A stretch of DNA of 8,895 bases from NCBI GenBank assembly GCA_025360665.1, contig JANYBU010000319.1, positions 1 through 8,895 of the forward strand, given 5' to 3'. Below, one piece after another: positions 1 to 5,837 of the stretch (the first letter of the stretch is position 1; each line of letters begins with the position of its first letter). Made by a program: the position numbers and the translations under genes. The notes under the pieces were generated by a model. It was not told the origin of the DNA. It searched no databases and was given only the letters and a program-made list of their open reading frames with translations. Origin of the DNA: Nitrospira sp. GTDB taxonomy: Bacteria; Nitrospirota; Nitrospiria; Nitrospirales; Nitrospiraceae.

Positions 1-113
1 TCGACCACGTGGAGAAGCGTCACATCCTCCGGCTCCCGGCCGGCGAGCGCTTCGAGTGCTTGTACCCCCCACTGCGAGCATTCAGACCCATCCACGGCAC
101 AAAGAATTCGCAT
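1..113 (-). CDS. Universal stress protein (UspA family), N-terminal fragment
   Basis: Reading the minus strand from an ATG at 113 gives 37 codons before the window ends: MRILCAVDGSECSQWGVQAL, then a short alanine/glutamate-rich helix and VTLLHVV. This is the classic start of a UspA domain: strand beta-1 (RILCAVDGS), helix alpha-1, then strand beta-2 (VTLLHVVD). In the family the aspartate after beta-1 contacts bound nucleotide. A strong ribosome binding site (GGGAG at 120-124, six bases from the ATG, within a longer GAGGAAGGGAG) fixes the start. A longer reading in another minus frame (271-20) overlaps it and is not the gene. The C-terminal part, including the nucleotide-binding GxxG motif that would show whether it binds ATP, lies outside the window. 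Usp proteins are cytoplasmic and usually induced by starvation or oxidative stress. Confidence 0.85.
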   Translation of the reverse strand, partial: MRILCAVDGSECSQWGVQALEALAGREPEDVTLLHVV

Positions 114-208
114 GACAGACTCCCTTCCTCAATGACAATGATGGCCAACAACCAGCAGGCGACTCCAGGTATCAGTTCTGCATTGGATGTGCCTGTGATA
201 AGTGGTGC

Positions 209-237
209 ATTATATGCGAGACGCGCTAGGATTCTCA
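209..237 (-). promoter_or_regulatory. Candidate promoter for the universal stress protein gene
   Basis: On the minus strand there is a perfect TATAAT at 214-209. It lies about 95 bases upstream of the Usp start codon, in an AT-richer stretch of a GC-rich region. Seventeen bases further upstream sits TGAGAA (237-232), only a poor match to a -35 box. The -10 match is clear, but the weak -35 makes this a tentative call. Confidence 0.3.
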
Positions 238-439
238 TGGTTTGTGGAGAGAGAGGATATGTCGCAGCCATGGCATGCGGCGTTTTGCAGCAGTGCCGAA
301 CAGATTACTGTGGTGATTGGCGCCAGTTCTGAAGAACGGGAAAAAGATCAGTGGGGGAACAGATGATCCCGCACGCGAGAAATTGGGGGCCTTGTCAGAT
401 TCAGAGGTTTGGCACTTACATTGCGTGGTCTGACCATTA

Positions 440-565
440 GCAGGATGCTGAAACAGTCCGCCAGCGGCGTTCTCGCATCGTTCAGACCCTCAACGTACCT
501 CAGAAGGTACGCCTCGGGCCTTCACTCGCTGTGGCCTTGCTGGACGAACTGTTTGAGCATCCTGC
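440..565. repeat. 126-bp hairpin-forming intergenic repeat, copy 1
   Basis: The ends are 18-base inverted repeats: GCAGGATGCTGAAACAGT at 440-457 and its complement at 548-565, with one G/G mismatch at the eleventh position. Inside them CCAGC (461-465) can pair with GCTGG (539-543). The centre is a perfect 7-bp stem CGTACCT/AGGTACG (494-500 with 505-511) with the loop CAGA. A second copy lies at 1652-1779. It encodes no transposase and shows no obvious target-site duplication. It resembles a large REP/MITE-type non-autonomous repeat or a structured RNA. The open frame running through it (409-645) is a by-product of the repeat and not a gene. Confidence 0.8.
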
Positions 566-661
566 AGGAACATTCTCATGTTGTGCAGCGCGTGCGGACC
601 TTCGAAGTTCTCGTGTGCCAATATAGTTTTCCGCGGCCTGCTTGAGTTCTAGGAGGGGACT

Positions 662-1192
662 ATGAGGCAGATTCTGTTTCCGGTGCTTGTGTTGTGGAGT
701 AGCCTCTGTGGGGGAATGAGCTTGGCCGAAGAGAGATCGGTCGCCCGAATCGGAGAGTCTGGCGAGTTTCTCGAATTGGAATATCAGGTGAACGGTCAAC
801 GGTCCAAAGACTCGCTCCCGCTCTATCGGGCAGAGGGTGTTCGGTATTTCAGCGCCGGGGTCGGGATCGAGGAACGCACCGTCGAGTATCCCCCCTTTTC
901 GCTGAAGCTCGTATTCACCGCGGGAGGGAAGCCCTTTTTGGCTGGAGTCGCGGTCACCATTCAGTCAGCAAAAGGGGGACCTCCGATCAACATTCCCCGT
1001 GACCATGTCAACGGACCTTGGTTGTTCGTCGAACTTCCGTCTGGCACCTATCACCTCACGGCGATCCACGCGGATCGGACGCAGGGTCTCAAGGGGGTGA
1101 CGGTGGAAGCGGGAAAGATGAAGACTGTGCACCTCCGCTGGCCGGAGGATCGGGGGGACGTGGCATTGTCAGGAGAAGCGGTCGGTCAATGA
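662..1192 (+). CDS. Exported protein with carboxypeptidase-regulatory-like domain
   Basis: This is a 176-residue protein of unknown specific function. Residues 1-22 form a signal peptide (MRQ, a hydrophobic core, then a cleavage site near SLA-EE), so the product is probably periplasmic. The C-terminal half (about residues 80-160) looks like the transthyretin-like/carboxypeptidase-regulatory beta sandwich. It has a 'GKPFLAGVAVTIQSA' strand pair, 'ELPSGTYHLTAIH', and a final 'GVTVEAGKMKTVHLRW' of the type GxYxLxA...VxAGKxxxVxL. That domain is usually a non-catalytic binding or stability module. AGGAGG at 651-656, five bases before the ATG, supports the start. Only 30 bases separate its stop from the CBS-domain gene, so the two are probably cotranscribed. 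No catalytic residues or cysteine motif are visible. The fold assignment is by eye. Confidence 0.75.
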   Translation: MRQILFPVLVLWSSLCGGMSLAEERSVARIGESGEFLELEYQVNGQRSKDSLPLYRAEGVRYFSAGVGIEERTVEYPPFSLKLVFTAGGKPFLAGVAVTIQSAKGGPPINIPRDHVNGPWLFVELPSGTYHLTAIHADRTQGLKGVTVEAGKMKTVHLRWPEDRGDVALSGEAVGQ

Positions 1193-1222
1193 GTTATTAG
1201 ATCACGAGTGAGGAGGGGATAC

Positions 1223-1663
1223 ATGCCGATAAAGAAGAAGGCCAGGACACGAACGAAGAAAGATTTTAGTGTGATGATGGTCAAGCAGGTTATGCAGAGA
1301 CTGGTCCAGTCTGCTCATCTCAAGACCAAAGGCGATGTCATCGCGTCGCTCATGATCGAGGGATTTGGGGCCGTGCCGGTGGTGGATGCCAAAGATAAGC
1401 TCCTGGGCATCGTCAGCGAACATGATCTGCTGGCCGCCATGGATGACGGGCACAAGCTTGGTGCCGTCGCCGCCGGCGATATCATGACGTGTAACCCCTA
1501 TTCGATCCACCCGGAAGCAATGCTCCCGACACTGGTTCATGTGTTCAGAGCCAGCGATTTGATTCGTGTGCCGGTGGTGGACGCCAAAGACAAGCTCGTG
1601 GGCATCATTGCCAGGAGGGATGTTCTGCGTGCGTATCTGGCTGCCGGGCGTGCAGGATGCTGA
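1223..1663 (+). CDS. CBS domain pair protein
   Basis: This 146-residue cytoplasmic protein has a basic N-terminus (MPIKKKARTRTKK) followed by two CBS domains, about residues 19-78 and 84-143. Each domain ends in the typical strand-turn-strand and helix: VPVVDAKDKLLGIVSEHDLL in the first and VPVVDAKDKLVGIIARRDVL in the second. Paired CBS domains form a Bateman module that usually binds adenine nucleotides or S-adenosylmethionine. No enzyme or channel domain is attached, so it would act as a stand-alone sensor on an unknown partner. The ATG at 1223 is preferred because AGGAGG (1211-1216) lies six bases upstream. The GTG at 1208 overlaps that site. The last codons (GCA GGA TGC TGA) are formed by the left arm of the hairpin repeat starting at 1652, so the native C-terminus may have been altered. 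Confidence 0.9.
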   Translation: MPIKKKARTRTKKDFSVMMVKQVMQRLVQSAHLKTKGDVIASLMIEGFGAVPVVDAKDKLLGIVSEHDLLAAMDDGHKLGAVAAGDIMTCNPYSIHPEAMLPTLVHVFRASDLIRVPVVDAKDKLVGIIARRDVLRAYLAAGRAGC

Positions 1664-1779
1664 AAATGACCCCCAGCGTCGTTCTCAGTCGCCCGTCTCC
1701 CTGCAACGTACCCCCAAGGGTACGCTTCGGTCGCCGAGCTCCCTGCGGCCTTGCTGGGATGTCATTTTGAGCATCCTGC
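1652..1779. repeat. 128-bp hairpin-forming intergenic repeat, copy 2
   Basis: This has the same architecture as the element at 440-565. The 19-base terminal inverted repeats are GCAGGATGCTGAAAATGAC (1652-1670) and its complement (1761-1779), again with a single G/G mismatch at position 11. An inner CCCAGC (1672-1677) pairs with GCTGGG (1753-1758). A central 7-bp stem CGTACCC/GGGTACG (1707-1713 with 1718-1724) has the loop CCAA. Compared with copy 1, the inner arm changed from ACAGT/ACTGT to ATGAC/GTCAT and the central stem from a T-A to a C-G pair, so pairing is kept although the bases differ. It overlaps the 3' end of the CBS gene by 12 bases. Confidence 0.8.
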
Positions 1780-1812
1780 GAGGCGTTCAGGCGTATCCAC
1801 ATTGCAAGATTT

Positions 1813-1867
1813 AGGAGGATCGTGACGCGTGACGTGTCACGCGTGAATCGTGAAATATATTTCACGA
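1813..1867. repeat. Two adjacent CGTGA/TCACG palindromes before the L,D-transpeptidase
   Basis: ACGCGTGAC-GT-GTCACGCGT at 1825-1844 is a perfect 9-base inverted repeat. Three bases later TCGTGAAATATATTTCACGA at 1848-1867 is a perfect 20-base palindrome. Both are built from CGTGA/TCACG units, and the tract continues with a direct repeat ACGAACGACG (1897-1906 and 1911-1920). A good ribosome binding site AGGAGG (1813-1818) sits just upstream. It serves only a GTG at 1822, in a frame that closes at about 1992. The palindromes could be an operator pair, but similar CGTGA runs at 8495-8586 suggest a dispersed repeat. Confidence 0.6.
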
Positions 1868-2731
1868 ACAGGCCCCAATCCGTTCTGCAACGAGAGACGA
1901 ACGACGCTTCACGAACGACGAACAGCGTGGCACCGCAGCCTCATGCTCATCGTGTTGATGGTGTCCGCGCTTGTTTCCGCTGTCTCATCAGCTGATTCCC
2001 CCAAGAAGCATCGCGGTCCCTGCGAGATCCATTACCCCAGTGATGCCACTGTGGAGTGGGACTGCCGAATCATCCTGCCCGGCGGATCGCTGGAGACGAT
2101 ATTTGGCGAGTACTGGGTGGACGTGGCACGATTCAATCGGATCGATCGGCGTCACGCGCACTCCGGTGTCTCGATTAAGGTCCCGAGGCGGATCGAGGAT
2201 CTGGCATCCTTCAACCCGCTCCCGTTGTTCTATCAAGCCGCAGAAGAGGACGAGCAATTCATTCTGATCGATCTGACAGAGCAGTTTCTCGGAGCCTATG
2301 AATTTGGAGCCCTTCGCTTCGCGACCCCCATCGCCTCCGGGAATGGACTCAACGAAACCCCTACGGGGGCGTTCCGTCTGACCGCTGCCCATCTGCAACA
2401 TCAATCCGATCTCTATACGATCGAAGGGACGGAACAGCCGTACCCGATGAACTACGCGCTCCGGTTCCATGTGAATAGGGAAGGCCTGTCCTATTGGATC
2501 CATGGACGGGACATGCCGGGTTATCCGGCCTCACACGGGTGCATCGGCCTCTACGATGAGTCGATGCAGAAGGAACAGTACGGGGTGCTGAAAGACCCGG
2601 AGTTGAACGATGCACGGAAACTGTTCGTGTGGGTGTTAGGGGGCGAGACCGACGAGGATCACGTGATTCCTCTCTCAAACGGTCCCCGTGTCCACATCAT
2701 CGGCAAGGCGCCAGGACATCAACCGCCCTAA
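1850..2731 (+). CDS. L,D-transpeptidase (YkuD domain), exported
   Basis: A periplasmic enzyme that forms 3-3 cross-links in peptidoglycan or attaches proteins to it. Numbered from the GTG at 1850, the chain is 293 residues. A hydrophobic export segment covers residues 32-48. A LysM-like stretch follows at about 85-112 (VDVARFNRIDRR, then VSIKVP), and the YkuD domain runs from about 136 to 286. The active-site motif HGRDMPGYPASHGCIGL places His218, Ser228, His229, Gly230 and the nucleophile Cys231. The usual Arg two residues after the Cys is Gly233 here. The start is uncertain. Residues 1-31 are read from a repeat-like tract with no ribosome binding site, and the ATG at 1943 (protein of 262 residues) would begin directly at the hydrophobic segment. 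The stop is six bases before the transporter start, suggesting coupled translation. Confidence 0.88.
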   Translation: MKYISRTGPNPFCNERRTTLHERRTAWHRSLMLIVLMVSALVSAVSSADSPKKHRGPCEIHYPSDATVEWDCRIILPGGSLETIFGEYWVDVARFNRIDRRHAHSGVSIKVPRRIEDLASFNPLPLFYQAAEEDEQFILIDLTEQFLGAYEFGALRFATPIASGNGLNETPTGAFRLTAAHLQHQSDLYTIEGTEQPYPMNYALRFHVNREGLSYWIHGRDMPGYPASHGCIGLYDESMQKEQYGVLKDPELNDARKLFVWVLGGETDEDHVIPLSNGPRVHIIGKAPGHQPP

Positions 2732-2737
2732 ATTACT

Positions 2738-3862
2738 GTGGTGCAGAAGGCGGGATTTGATTTTGGGCCAACTCAGCATCTTCTAGATATGGATAACCGC
2801 AGATTCACGCTCCTCGCTCTGTCTCAATTCATCCACCATCATTTGCTCTGGTTCTTGATCAGCGCCTATGCCATCGCCGCCGTCTTTCCAACGGTCGGTT
2901 TATGGATCAGGAACGTTAACTTGGGCAACGTTCACATTTTCCAGACAAAGATCCATGTCTCGTTGCTCCTACTCCTCCTTGCCACGCTCATGTTTAACGC
3001 CGGATTGGGCGTGAAGACGTCGCACTTAAAATCTCTCATGCAAAAAAGCAGGGTGATGTTGGCCGGACTCGCGGCCAATCTGGCCATCCCCATGATCTAT
3101 ATTTTTGGCGTCACCCTGGCCATGCGGCTGTGGTATGAGCCGGACGAAGCGCAGCATATCCTCGTCGGCCTCGCGTTGGTCGCCGCCATGCCGATTGCCG
3201 GTGCGTCTACTGCCTGGGCGCAGAACTCCAATGGAAATTTGGCGCTGAGCTTAGGATTGGTCCTCTCCTCAACCGTTCTGAGCCCTATCATCACGCCTGT
3301 GGCGCTGCAGGTATTCGGGGAGATGGCGTCGGAGGAATATGAGACGGTGCTGCAGGACCTCGCCGCCTACGGATCGGGAACGTTCTTGGGCCTCTGGATC
3401 GTACTGCCATCCCTGCTGGGCCTTGGTGTGCGATTCGCAGTGCCTGAAGCCCGGCTCACGGCCGTCATGCCGTTCATCAAACTCATCAATTCCATCGTGT
3501 TATTGCTATTGAACTATTCGAATGGATCGGTCTCTCTTCCCCAGGCGGTGGCGGACCGTGATCTCGACTTTTTGGCGGTGACGTTGGGAATCACCACAGG
3601 TCTCTGTATCACAGCCTTTGCCTCCGGATATGGGCTGAGCCGTCTGTTTAAGGTAGACCAGGCTGACCGTGTCTCGCTCATGTACGGACTGGGAATGAAT
3701 AACAACGGGACCGGGCTGGTCCTAGCCTCTCTTGTGCTTGGCTCGTACCCACGAGTCATGGTCCCAATCATCTTTTACAACTTGGTCCAGCATCTGGTGG
3801 CCGGAAGCGTGCATGAAGTGACAGGACGAACCGTTGGCGAGCAAAAGGTCGGAGGAACCTAA
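2738..3862 (+). CDS. BASS-family (bile acid:Na+ symporter-like) transporter
   Basis: This is an integral inner-membrane protein of up to 374 residues with about nine or ten hydrophobic segments (first at residues 36-56, last at 327-352). The family fold shows in two signatures. One is PIAGASTAWAQNSNGNLALS (152-171), matching the GN-ALS crossover region. The other is GLGMNNNGTGLVLA (317-330), matching the second crossover helix, which in characterised members reads ExGxQNxxLAxxLA. Here the family Glu and Gln are Gly317 and Asn321, so sodium coupling cannot be assumed. The substrate is unknown: organic anions, including keto acids and sulfated compounds, are typical of the family. No clear ribosome binding site precedes GTG 2738 or the next GTG at 2741. 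An ATG at 2789 (residue 18) is an alternative start. It directly follows the L,D-transpeptidase and is probably in the same transcript. Confidence 0.82.
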   Translation: MVQKAGFDFGPTQHLLDMDNRRFTLLALSQFIHHHLLWFLISAYAIAAVFPTVGLWIRNVNLGNVHIFQTKIHVSLLLLLLATLMFNAGLGVKTSHLKSLMQKSRVMLAGLAANLAIPMIYIFGVTLAMRLWYEPDEAQHILVGLALVAAMPIAGASTAWAQNSNGNLALSLGLVLSSTVLSPIITPVALQVFGEMASEEYETVLQDLAAYGSGTFLGLWIVLPSLLGLGVRFAVPEARLTAVMPFIKLINSIVLLLLNYSNGSVSLPQAVADRDLDFLAVTLGITTGLCITAFASGYGLSRLFKVDQADRVSLMYGLGMNNNGTGLVLASLVLGSYPRVMVPIIFYNLVQHLVAGSVHEVTGRTVGEQKVGGT

Positions 3863-4029
3863 CGCGGGGCAAGCTCTCCGATACCCAAAATCAGGTGTTG
3901 TTTGACATGCCTTCGCTGACGTATAAGGCTGCGTGCCACGATGGGTTTACGCACTATTTAAAGCGACTGCTTTTGACCTCGGTCCAGTTTGACTGATCCT
4001 GGAATTTCGACGGGAGTTGTTTGATCGTC
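3863..4029. other. Intergenic stretch without a recognisable gene
   Basis: After the transporter there are 167 bases with no convincing gene. A 34-codon frame runs from a GTG at about 3894 to a TGA, but it lacks a ribosome binding site. TTGACA at 3902 and TATAAG at 3922 are only 14 bases apart, too close for a normal sigma-70 promoter. I saw no clear terminator hairpin with a T run. Confidence 0.5.
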
Positions 4030-4377
4030 ATGACTCGGCACATATGAGTCTTTGGACTCACCCTGTGGTGTCTGCTCTCACTGTGGATGTTCTTTGGCTG
4101 CCTGGAACTGGCTGAACAGTTCCACGTCGTCCCAGAAACCGCCGCAGAAGAGCAGGAGCGGCAGGATCTCGACGAAGAGGCGCTGTCACAGCTGGCCTCG
4201 GGGCTCAAGTCGGACATCCCGAACCTTGGCGCGCCAGGTTACGCCTCTGTCACCAGAGCGGTCGCAGACACGGCATTCTCCATTTCCGTAGATCCCATCC
4301 CTCAGGTCGAATGGCGGATGCTGCACAATCCCCCCTCCCGGCCTCTCTATCAGCCGCGTTCCGTCTATCGGATTTGA
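4030..4377 (+). pseudogene. Small lipoprotein gene with in-frame stop in its signal peptide
   Basis: From the ATG at 4030 the frame reads MTRHI, then TGA (4045-4047), then VFGLTLWCLLSLWMFFGC in the same frame, and continues open to 4377. Without the stop this would be a typical lipoprotein signal peptide: a short basic start, a hydrophobic core and an FFGC lipobox-like end. The mature part would be about 90 residues (LELAEQFHVVPETAAEEQ to QPRSVYRI). It is acidic at first and proline-rich at the end. Its codons end mainly in G or C, as in the neighbouring genes. A CGA-to-TGA change explains the stop. Alternatives are a sequencing error, or a shorter product from the ATG at 4087, which would lack an export signal. 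I do not recognise the mature protein. It lies about 100 bases upstream of another lipoprotein. Confidence 0.45.
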
Positions 4378-4405
4378 TCGACCTCGCATCAAGTCGGTAC
4401 GCGGT

Positions 4406-4441
4406 ACGGACGCGCCGACCTCCGCGAGAGGTCAGGTCCGT
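4406..4441 (+). promoter_or_regulatory. Two-part hairpin in the leader of the lipoprotein gene
   Basis: ACGGAC (4406-4411) pairs with GTCCGT (4436-4441), and inside it GACCTC (4417-4422) pairs with GAGGTC (4428-4433) around the loop CGCGA. The two 6-bp stems are separated by a GCGCC/AG internal loop. The structure ends 43 bases before the start codon at 4485. No T run follows, so it is not a standard terminator. It could be a leader structure or chance pairing in GC-rich DNA. Confidence 0.35.
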
Positions 4442-4484
4442 GAGGATTCATTCCTGACCGTGTCTATCCCAACGGGAGGCGTCG

Positions 4485-5363
4485 ATGAAGTGCTGTACGA
4501 TCTGCTGTCGCCTGGTTCTGGTCGCATGTAGTCTCGTTGGGGCAGCCCTGACGGGTTGCGTCGCCTTCGACCCCCCTGTTCAATCCCAGGTGGAGGATCT
4601 GAGCGAACGCCCCTATGTGGCGATCTTACTGTTTGGCTTCGATCTCGACATCACGAAGCTCTCCACGGTGGAAACGCTGGACCGGACCCTGTCGCCCGAG
4701 GAGGAATCGACACAGCTGGCTGCAGCCCTGCGGCAGATTCAACAGGAGGCCCGCTGGCTACTCCTGAGCAGACTGGCGACGGGACAAGGGTTTCGGATGG
4801 TCCCGCTCACGCACACGGACGCCCTGGCTGAGGAGTTACAGCTGAACCCCGGCGTCCTTCCAAACACCGACCAGCTTGCGGAATTCCGCCGTCGCCTGGG
4901 CGCGGACCTCGTGGTGGCGGGCAGTATTTTGGATTATGGAAAAGTTCGCTGGCAGTGGTCGGCCGCAGGGATGTTAGCCGATACGTCGTGGGAGACCGTA
5001 GCCATTGGATTGGCGACCGCCTGGAATCCGGGGATCATCCTTGGAAATGTGGGGTTCAATTTGTTGACCAGCACGCCGGTTTGGTTTGGAGGAGGCTATC
5101 TATTTGGCATCGCGTTCCGTCCGGTCCGGGTGGAAGCGCGAGCTTTTGACACGGTCCAGGGCTATCCGATCTGGCAGGCAATGGACGAGTCGGTCTATGC
5201 CTGGGGCGCACTCAAATCGTTCCCTGAGGCGGTCCGGAGTAAGAAGGAGATTCAACTGGAACTCAACTTGGCCGCGATCATGGAGTCCTTAGGGGATAGC
5301 TTGACCAAACAAGCGTTTACGGTTTCCCGGTTGAGGACACAGCCGGAATTCGCCCAGCGGTAG
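4485..5363 (+). CDS. Putative outer-membrane/periplasmic lipoprotein with a CsgG/LpoB-like core
   Basis: This is a 292-residue lipoprotein. The signal peptide ends in the lipobox LTGC, with Cys25 as the likely lipidated residue. GGGAGG at 4474-4479, five bases before the ATG, fixes the start. The body has YVAILLFGFD (44-53), a helix rich in Gln/Arg (75-100), then RRLGADLVVAGSILDYGKV (136-154). This strand-helix-strand layout with 'GADxVVxGxI' is seen in CsgG, LpoB and related envelope lipoproteins. An unusual hydrophobic, Gly-rich segment follows at 170-210 (TVAIGLATAW to GGGYLFGIAF), then a last strand-helix part (VRVEARAFD, KKEIQLELNLAAIMESL). The hydrophobic segment could be a membrane insertion loop. 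No exact function can be given. The gene is convergent with the second lipoprotein gene, which has a related core layout. Confidence 0.75.
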   Translation: MKCCTICCRLVLVACSLVGAALTGCVAFDPPVQSQVEDLSERPYVAILLFGFDLDITKLSTVETLDRTLSPEEESTQLAAALRQIQQEARWLLLSRLATGQGFRMVPLTHTDALAEELQLNPGVLPNTDQLAEFRRRLGADLVVAGSILDYGKVRWQWSAAGMLADTSWETVAIGLATAWNPGIILGNVGFNLLTSTPVWFGGGYLFGIAFRPVRVEARAFDTVQGYPIWQAMDESVYAWGALKSFPEAVRSKKEIQLELNLAAIMESLGDSLTKQAFTVSRLRTQPEFAQR

Positions 5364-5837
5364 AGGCTTTGTGATCTCGCGAGGCTTCTCGACCGGCGGG
5401 CTGTGCTCAAATTGTGCTCAAGCCCACCTCACTCCAGCTCATTCCAGCCAAAGTTCTGGTTTCGCGCAAACCTTGGCTGGAGTGGGCCTGAGTGAGGTGC
5501 AATAGGCTGGAGTAGGGTGGTGAGAACGGTTTCCTAAACCGCGGGTCTGAGGCTAACACTGATCGCTGGATGTCCACCAACCACCTGATTTAGGGACACA
5601 GGAGGGCTCGTTTTGGCAGGCTGGAATTTCGAGCCCTTGTGGGCCAGAACTCTTCCAGGTTTTGTGGACGGCAGACCGTATCGCGTACTAAAGGTGACTA
5701 AGAGTTCCTGGAGCCATTCTCCATGCTCGACTTCTTTGGGAGACTCTGACGAATGTTTTGACAAGTCCAGCGGATCATCACGGAGGTTCGCGCCTTTGAG
5801 GAATGGAGCCTTTAAGACGCAGGCCTCTCGGTCAGAG
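5364..5837. other. Gene-free region between convergent lipoprotein genes
   Basis: These 474 bases hold no gene I can recognise. Two overlapping opposite frames of 76 codons (5613-5843 plus, 5534-5764 minus) lack ribosome binding sites and recognisable sequence. The minus frame stays open back to about 5855 without a start codon there, so a gene remnant is possible. The left part holds a direct repeat GTGCTCAA (5403-5410 and 5414-5421), a long inverted repeat (5425-5499) and a small tRNA-like hairpin (5527-5541). Confidence 0.55.
5425..5499. repeat. Long inverted repeat (27-base arms)
   Basis: The left arm 5425-5451 (starts CACCTCACTC, ends TCCAGCCAA) is complementary to the right arm 5473-5499 at 23 of 27 positions. 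Directly inside the right arm, GGTTT (5458-5462) pairs with AAACC (5468-5472) around CGCGC, so the whole 75 bases can fold into one long hairpin with a six-base bulge. Part of the arm (GGCTGGAGT-GGG) is repeated once more at 5505-5517. It lies between the ends of two convergent genes and could stop transcription from both sides, though there is no T run. It could also be a repeat element or an end of a lost insertion. Confidence 0.7.

Noticed and set aside
20..271. 83-codon minus-strand frame
   Set aside because: It overlaps the true Usp start in another frame. The Usp frame from 113 matches the family and has a strong ribosome binding site.
9..332. 107-codon plus-strand frame at the left edge
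   Set aside because: It runs opposite to the Usp gene, has no ribosome binding site, and its product has no recognisable features.
409..645. 78-codon plus-strand frame (MALTLRGLTIS...)
   Set aside because: It is a translation of the hairpin repeat at 440-565, with no ribosome binding site.
1208..1222. GTG start for the CBS gene
   Set aside because: The GTG overlaps the ribosome binding site that serves the ATG at 1223.
440..1779. The two hairpin elements as a pair of insertion-sequence ends or a composite transposon
   Set aside because: Each is a complete palindromic unit, the genes between them are ordinary, and no transposase or target-site duplication is visible.
3902..3927. TTGACA and TATAAG as a promoter
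   Set aside because: The spacing of 14 bases is too short for a sigma-70 promoter.
3894..3995. Small frame of about 34 codons after the transporter
   Set aside because: There is no ribosome binding site and no recognisable product.
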